From Cryptomeria japonica (Eukaryota; Streptophyta; Pinopsida; Cupressales; Cupressaceae): 64,000 nt of DNA. The notes beneath the pieces are model-generated. The model was not told where the DNA came from. It ran no database searches and saw only the letters and a list, made by a program, of their open reading frames with translations. Shown here piece after piece: positions 57,708-64,000 of this stretch. The translations under genes were made by a program, and so were the position numbers. The stretch spans positions 147,035,349 through 147,099,348 of the forward strand of contig NC_081410.1 in assembly GCF_030272615.1 (NCBI RefSeq). The letters run 5' to 3'. How positions within the stretch are numbered: position 1 is the first letter of the stretch; every line of letters begins with the position of its first letter.

Positions 57708-57798
57708 AATATATATGGAATATAAGATTTAAGTATAAGTGACATTTCCTCTTCTCTTTTCTCTTTCTTATACTTTTAAGTTATATTCCATATATATT
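57708..57798 (+). other. Long hairpin with pyrimidine loop in the Gypsy-B leader
   Basis: Arms of 32 nt (57708-57739 and 57767-57798) are complementary at 28 positions, with one internal mismatch patch. The 27-nt loop (57740-57766) is almost all C and T. Arms begin and end with AATATATATGGAATATAAG and its complement. In RNA this would be a stable stem-loop upstream of gag. Confidence 0.9.
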
Positions 57799-60375
57799 GT
57801 CAGGATGTTTGAGAGGGGTTTTAGACCTCTAGGAGTTGTAATGCAAAATCTAGTTTTTGGAAGATCCTCCAAATTTCAGACTTAGTCAAATTTCAGAGCA
57901 TTTCAGGATCAGGATTGTAAAATTTGTAACCAAGATCAGAATTTAGGCTTGTCTAAGCCCACACTAACATTTGATCACTGACTGTGTGTAGGTTCTAATC
58001 TTTTTTATGCAGGGGAAGGAGTTAGTTTAGAGGCTTTAAGTTTTTTTTTTAACTTTCTTTCAACAAAAGTTGGTTAAAAAGAATCCACTCTTCCTTCTTG
58101 TACAAGTTAAAATAAACCTCACATTTTATTTTGGAGTGCATAAAATGAACCTCAAACTTGTTTTTGGTGCTTAAAAGAAAATTCATCTTTCTTTATTGCA
58201 AGGTAAAAAGAACAACAACTTCAAATTTGCTTTCATTGCAAGATTAGGATTCATTTTCCTTTTGGTGCTTAAAATCAACAACACAAATTTGATTTCCTTG
58301 CATCAATCCATACTTAAAAACTCACAATCAACACTTCAATTTGTTGTGCAAGTAAAAAGAACAATCAACTTGTCTCATTTTTGCAAAATGATTTTACTTC
58401 ATGCATACGTGTTTCAATTTCAGTTGACCAGGATTTCAGATTCTATTTTACTCAAATATATTGCCTTTGAAGTTAAAAAGAACATCATGGTTGTTGGAGA
58501 AACATCTCCAAATAGATAGAAAATCATTACAATGACAAGTTAAAAAGAACAAGTGCATGTTGTGTTTGGCACACTTGTGCAAAAGAGTTTGTCGAGTGGT
58601 CCTACTTCTAACACACACTATCCTCTCCTTTGGCTCTTGTGGTCCTAGGTGCAAGAGAAAAGTGTTAGTAACACTCAAGTTTTATCTTTTTAAGAGAGGC
58701 TTGCCAAGAGATCGATCACTCTTGGGAATGACCTCGCGCGGTAAATCCTTCGAGCCGCTATAGAAATCAGGTGAGAGCGAAGGCTGTAGCCTTAGGTATA
58801 GCTATTCCTATAGTGTAACTTGCCGAAAGGACAAATGGGCCCCACCACAAGTTACAAGGCTCTTAAGTGAGTCACTAGAGAATGAACTTATGTCTAAAAA
58901 CATCAAACATTACTAAACACCTTTAAGTAGTAGCCCACTCGTTCTATTGATTGAGGATATTTGTGAAAAGTTTAGTGCAAGAGCATAGATAGTTTTGCTC
59001 CCAAGATACTCACCATACACATTTCCTTGAGTAGAAAACATAGCTTTTTGAAAGGTTACTTGTAGCCTGATAAAAGTGGTGACTCCCCCATCATAGGGAT
59101 CATCTATTTGTTATGCTCATGCAAGACTTAGTATATCACATCCTTACCTACCATGGTGGGATTCATAAGGTATGTAGTACCAAAGTTGATGAAATATCAA
59201 GATGTGGGCTGAAATTATCGCAATTGGCCATTTGACCTTAGGGATAAAGAGTGTTTGAAGTGTCTTTGTTTTGTGTCAGACCAGTACAAATTGAGCCGAC
59301 TTCAGGCTTTGGAAAAACACCTAAAAAAAAAAACAAATACATTTGAAGGAAAGGGTCATAAAAAGTCCAAGGATTGGGTTGATCTAGACCCACACTTGTG
59401 CCTTTTGAGGCAACATTCTTGTGTTTGTGTGCTTGCTTTGTTTTCTTTTCAAAGAAAAATAAAAAATCATTTCCAAAAACAAGTATTCATCCAAACATAA
59501 AACATTTTCAAAAATACCAACAAAGATCAAAGACAAAGAGCAAGAGTATTAAACTATATGACCATTCTTCACATCTTGAGAAAGAAGAATCTTCATCAAC
59601 ATGTCAACTTGAAAATAAGACCATTGAGCTCAAAGGCTTTAATCAAAAGGAGGAAATTCTTTTATCTTAATAAACAAATCTTTGTCTCTCATAGAGCCTT
59701 CTTACACCATATGCGTCTTTATCTGCAAGGCAAATCAAACGAATTTGATCAAGAGTCATTGAACCATAGAGCTTTTATGTAATATAGAGCTTTGAGTTAT
59801 CACAAAAACAAGGGAGGTAAGATCAATCTTGCCTTCTTTCCCAACATTTGTATCACCTATAACTCAACTAGGGTAGAACCATCGACCGCTGAACAAGAAG
59901 AGGAAGAGTTGTTCCTTTTGTAACACAAAGTTTCTATTGAAGTTAAACATTTCATCCATTCCTACATTCACATCATCAATCCGTTCCAACTTTCAAAACA
60001 TTAAGAGGTTTTTATCCTAAGTTCTCTTTAGATATTGCTTGAATCAAACACAAAACATCACTTTTTAGAGTGTCTTGACATCTAGGATAAACTCATCCTA
60101 AAGAGGCATTTCTATGCAGGTTAAAACTAGTCTTTGAGTGAATCCTCTCATTACTAGGTAGTTGAATCTGTAACACATCTCAGATCCCTCTAAACCTTAT
60201 CACTTCAAACTTTGTCAAAAAAAAAACAAACAAGCAATTCAAGAAAGAACTTTGGTAATATCTACCTTTAGTGCTAGAGATTCGTATGCAGAATACTCCA
60301 CCAAACATAAATCTCTCATTTCATCAACAACTCATCATCATTTTCACCCAACTTCAACAAAAGCTTGTGAACAAA
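57799..60375 (+). other. Gypsy-B untranslated leader, remaining part
   Basis: About 2.6 kb without a recognisable protein. Open stretches at 58196-58519, 58557-58763, 59255-59500 and 59398-59670 are short, overlap in different frames and have no motif. A GC-richer island at about 58720-58850 (CCTCGCGCGGTAAATCC, GAGAGCGAAGGCTGTAGCC) stands out from the rest and may be structured. Confidence 0.55.
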
Positions 60376-62484
60376 ATGACTCATACTAGATCAAGAACTA
60401 GACAAATGGAAATTGAGGAAGAAGAGGAGGAAAACATCAATTAATTCCAAGAAGCCCTTGGAGGAAACATGAAGATGAAAATCCAAGTACTCCTACTCCT
60501 GCGGTAATAGAAAGGGCACAACACAACCCTCTCTTTAATAGACTTTTTGATGAAATACTCAGGAGCAATGCTGATGCTCACTTTTTGAGACTTGCTCAAG
60601 AGGGAGCCAAACTACCCTCTGACTTTGATGTGGCACAACTGAGACAAGCGTCAGAATGCCAAAGTCGTAATGAGGATGAAAGAGGACGAGATCACATCAG
60701 ATACAACCTTCATCAAGGTAATCCCCCACCTTCTCATCCTCCAAATGACATAGACATGTTGTGGCAACAAGTCAAAAATCTCTCCCAACAGCTTCAGAGT
60801 GGTGTGAAAACTAATCAGTTTTCACTTAATGACATTTGTCCCTATCCCTTTGATAGGAATCTTCATATGCCACCTTTTCCACGAGGGTTTGAAACACCCA
60901 AGTTCGAAAAGTATAGAGGAAAAGGATATCCTCGTGATCATGTTAGAGAATTCCATTCAACATGCCTAGAAGTGGCATACGAGGATACATACCTAATGTG
61001 ACTCTTTCCCCAGAGTTTGGGAGAAACAACCACATCATGGTTTTCCCGATTACCAAGTGGCATTAGGACCTTTGAAGAACTAGTCCAGAAGTTCCTGGCA
61101 CATTACTCATACAACATTGAGCAGGATATCACAATGGCTAATCTATGTAACACTAAACAAAAACCAGGTGAGCTATTTTCAGTCTTTCTGCAATGATGGC
61201 ATCAAATGTCTAGTAGACGTTCCCTTCAATTACCCGAACAAGAATTAGTGGAAATTTTTATTTCCAACTTAAACGACGAAATGGAATTTCACCTGGACGT
61301 CAAAGACACAGATTCCTTCAATGACATGATCACCAAAGGTTTAAAGTGTGAGCGGGCTCTCATCAAGAAAGGACTTATCAAAATCTAAAAATGAGCCAAA
61401 TGATGGCCCTCGTCCATGCTTCAGTAGTGACAAACCTAACTTCTAGAACAAAAACAAAAATATCGTCAACGACAAGGTTGTGGATGCAAGAACTATCAAA
61501 AGTGCACAACCTATGGTTCGATTTGCAGGACAAAATCCCCCAACAAAGAATAACACAGTTGCTTCACCAAATCAAGGCCGCATCACATCTCAAGACGAAC
61601 CTAGACAGCGTCAGCAAAATTTTAAACCAAAGCGAACATACACTCCCTTAGGGGAACCCATCGAAACAATGTTACGTCAATCGGTTTCTCAAAATCTGGT
61701 GACCTTACCCAAAATGTCAAATTACGAACCTCAAGTTAAACCTTCATGGTGGAGAGATACTAAACATTGCAATTTTCATCAAGGAAAAGGGCATAAGACA
61801 AGCAATTGTCACAGATTGAAAGATCTTATTCAAGATCTTATTGACCGAGGTGATATCAAAATCGAAGGACATGAACCCAAGACAACAAACAATGATCATC
61901 TAATGTTCAAGAATCCACTTCCATCACAAGATCAAATGGGTCCTTCCACTTCAGGGAGAAACACAGATACCACTGATTATACACAAGCAACATATAATTA
62001 CACTGTGAATCACCTATACGATGTCAGTGAACAAATTGCAACTATTGCCATAAAAAATCCCAGCTCCACTTGCAATGTTGTTACACGTCGTGGTAAGATT
62101 ACCATAAAAGAAGCTCCACAAGGAACCACATCTATCCCAAAGCAGTATAACCTTGTGGACCAATTAGATAAAACACCTACACTAATATCATTCTTAGAGC
62201 TATTGCACCTATCTCCATCTCATAAAACAATCTTGGATCAAGCTCTCCAAGAGGCGTCAGTCCCTACAAATTTAAACACAGATCAGTTCCAAGCCATGGT
62301 CGGAAATCTAAGGTCATCACCTTGTCTTACTTTCTTTGAAAGTGACAACTCATCCTTCCAGCAACCTCATAACGCCTCACTACACATTGAAGGATTTGTC
62401 AATCAACATAGGATCAAGCGAATCTTGATCGACAATGGAGCAGGCCTGAATATTTGTACACTACAATTAGTCACTGCATTGTGA
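60376..62484 (+). pseudogene. Gypsy-B gag and protease core
   Basis: ATG 60376 opens MTHTRSRTRQMEIEEEEEEN. A TAA and a frameshift follow before 60520, and the frame is then good from 60585 (MRLAQEGAKLPSDFDVAQLR). The conserved block DICPYPFDRNLHMPPFPRGF and GKGYPRDHVREFHS (60830-60960) matches Gypsy-A. Stops occur at 60999-61001 and 61197-61199, and a frame change lies near 61390. The binding motif C-NFH-QGKGH-KTSNC lies at 61768-61809, followed by RLKDLIQDLIDRGD. The protease core is ILIDNGAGLNIC (Asp at 62431-62433), a DNGA version of the DSGA motif. A TGA at 62482-62484 interrupts just after it. Confidence 0.85.
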
Positions 62485-63999
62485 TATGCAATTGAATCAG
62501 TGGATCCCCACAAGAAGATCACAATCAAAGCTTATGATGATGCAGAGCGTTCATCCAAAGGAGCTGTTGTACTACCAATCCAAGTGGGCCCCATGGTGAA
62601 ACACATTATATGTCAGGTTCTGGACCTTCCTCTGCCATACAATTTGTTGTTGGGAAGACCTTGGATACACGCCATGCAAGCCATTCCATCCACTTACCAT
62701 CAGTGTATCAAGTTTCCACATAATGGTGTAGAAATCATGATCCTGGGCGATGCAAACCCCTTTGCATATTGTCATAACATAAGTCATCAACCAGAGATTA
62801 CCATTCCCAACAATAGAGAATCCATCTCCTCCACATCATATGTAAGTCCAGCCTCTCTTTCTAGTTCAAACACCACTATACCCATGCAAGAGAAGCTCAA
62901 GATGAAAATAGCAGAGGAAGGCTTTGGAGAATACAATCTAAGCCAACTCTTTTGTGTTGGACAAATGCCCACTTCTCCAAGAACTCATGGTAAACCTCAA
63001 TGGTTACTTCATACACCACTGGTCACACTAGCATGCACTTTGACACCTTTCATCCTTGGAAAGAGTCAAGAAGAAGAGACAAGAGATGAGGACTTAGCAG
63101 AATGGATCTATAAAAATCCTATCACCACGGACATTCCACAGGCTAAGCTTCCCACAGATCAATATGGAAAAGGCCTTCTCATTATGCAAAGAATGGGTTA
63201 TGATGGTCAAAGTGGTTTGGGACCTTGTAAACAAGGGCAACATGAGCCGCTGCAGCCAGAATTGAAGCCCAAAGATAACACAGGCTTAGGCTTTCAAAAA
63301 GAGCTCCTTCCTAAACTCAGATTCAAAGGGAAACCCAACAAACCACCATATCATCCTATTACAAAGAGGCCACCTTTGATTATAAAAGAAACACCCATCA
63401 TTCCACCAATCAAACCAACAACCCTATCAGCAACAATAATAACATCAAAAGCACCATTAGCAGCAGCAACTATATCAGAATTCCCAGCAGTATCAACAAC
63501 ACTGGCAATTCCAGCTGAAGCAGTAGAGTCAACAAAATTGATGCTCCCCGTATTGGATTCACTGATCCCCATAATCTTTCCTGCAACACCGATCATTTCA
63601 TCTACACCGGTACATTAGCTGATCACACCTGCAGTGTTTAACTCAAAAGGTATCCCAGTATGGTATAGCAATCGGATACTGGAAAGCGACTCAAAGACAT
63701 ACTCACATGAGAGGGAGTTTGATTCAGTACATCTAAATACTTTAGATGAGGAAGACACATCACCCCCTCCACCCCACAAAGACATCCTTGTTTATGGAGA
63801 AGCGCAGATTAAAACCTCTTGGGTTCCTGAACTGGAAACATCTTCCATAGACCCTATATCACATCCTACGCCCGATTCTGACAGGAAGAGTACCATCAAT
63901 GACCTTCGCCACAATGTCTTCACCCTCACTGACACATCTAATGAACTTAACCTAATCGATGAGGTAATGCCCATTATCCATCCTGAGCTCATCGAATGA
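62485..63999 (+). pseudogene. Gypsy-B protease C-terminus, G-patch domain and linker
   Basis: The frame after the TGA continues with KITIKAYDDAERSSKGAVVL and LPLPYNLLLGRPWIHAMQAI, the second half of a retropepsin fold. After a linker comes a G-patch at 63163-63298 (YGKGLLIMQRMGYDGQSGLG and later NTGLGFQ), a short RNA-binding module. A Pro/Thr/Ile-rich spacer follows to a TAG at 63616-63618. The last segment, from about 63634 (FNSKGIPVWYSNRILESDSK), ends with TGA at 63997-63999. In related polyproteins RT would follow. G-patch next to a protease is known from betaretroviruses; here it is seen in a plant gypsy-type element. Confidence 0.8.
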
Positions 64000-64000
64000 A

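Larger units (their letters stand above)
55871..64000 (+). mobile_element. Gypsy-B, Ty3/gypsy-type retrotransposon cut by the right edge
   Basis: Plus-strand LTR element with a 5' LTR of about 1.4 kb, a primer site at 57304, a leader of about 3.05 kb with an unusual 20-bp array and hairpin, gag from 60376, an aspartic protease motif near 62431 and a G-patch domain at 63163-63298. RT, integrase and the 3' LTR lie beyond 64000. The Gag is of the same kind as Gypsy-A. The gypsy assignment rests on the Gag type and the non-initiator primer site; the order of pol domains is outside the window. Confidence 0.8.

Noticed and set aside
58720-58850. GC-rich island as an rRNA or structured ncRNA fragment
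   Set aside because: Only short resemblance; I could not fold it into or align it with a known RNA by eye.
58196-59782. Several plus-strand ORFs of 60-110 codons in the Gypsy-B leader
   Set aside because: Overlapping, in different frames, low-complexity composition and no motif; better explained as untranslated leader.

Overview
This window is plant nuclear DNA made almost entirely of retroelements. No bacterial or organellar gene layout is present. The evidence is Ty1/copia and Ty3/gypsy LTR elements with initiator-Met or other tRNA primer sites, plant L1-type LINEs with RNase H, a nuclear tRNA-Lys(UUU) with plant-type flanking signals, and long AT-rich intergenic DNA. The density of old, nested, stop-riddled copies fits a large, slowly purged genome. 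A gymnosperm is my guess, but the sequence alone does not prove a taxon. The only credible non-transposon genes are one small protein gene (51045-51665, minus) and the tRNA (52418-52490). LAYOUT. 1-2215: 5' part of a minus-strand copia element (Copia-A), cut by the window edge. 2216-5020: minus-strand gypsy gag remnant (Gypsy-A). 5021-6200: unassigned. About 6200-34125: first copy of a repeat of about 4 kb, blown up to 28 kb by three insertions: Copia-B (8196-15761, TSD TGCAC), a full-length LINE (LINE-1, 16480-22065, 17-bp TSD), and an old LTR element (22930-33334, TSD ATAAA). The last of these carries a younger LTR element inside it (24076-32190, TSD ACTTT). 34126-34243: microsatellite. 34244 to about 42200: minus-strand LINE-2. 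About 43040-46560: second, collinear and largely uninterrupted copy of the 4-kb repeat. 46980-48330: LINE ORF1 remnant (LINE-3). 49426-49666: cluster of palindromes. 50431-51122: degenerate tandem repeat at the 3' end of the 51045-51665 gene. 52418-52490: tRNA. 53351-54754: local direct duplication. About 55870-64000: plus-strand gypsy element (Gypsy-B) with 5' LTR, primer site, a 3-kb leader and gag-protease-G-patch, running off the right edge. HOW IT FITS TOGETHER. The most interesting object is the inner element at 24076-32190. It has intact LTR ends, primer site, polypurine tract and target duplication, but no reverse transcriptase or integrase. Its whole internal space is filled by two long decayed frames: a coiled-coil protein with five CCHC zinc knuckles, and a protein of about 1,100 codons that I do not recognise. 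The downstream part of its LTR resembles that of the autonomous-type Copia-B nearby, so it looks like a protein-coding non-autonomous partner of a copia lineage. A second focus is the Gypsy-B leader, which holds an exact 20-bp-period array of an AGCGCTTTTGT core and a 91-nt hairpin with a pyrimidine loop. Nearly all element reading frames carry stops and frameshifts, so most coding entries are given as pseudogenes. All homology statements come from recognising motifs by eye; no search was run.
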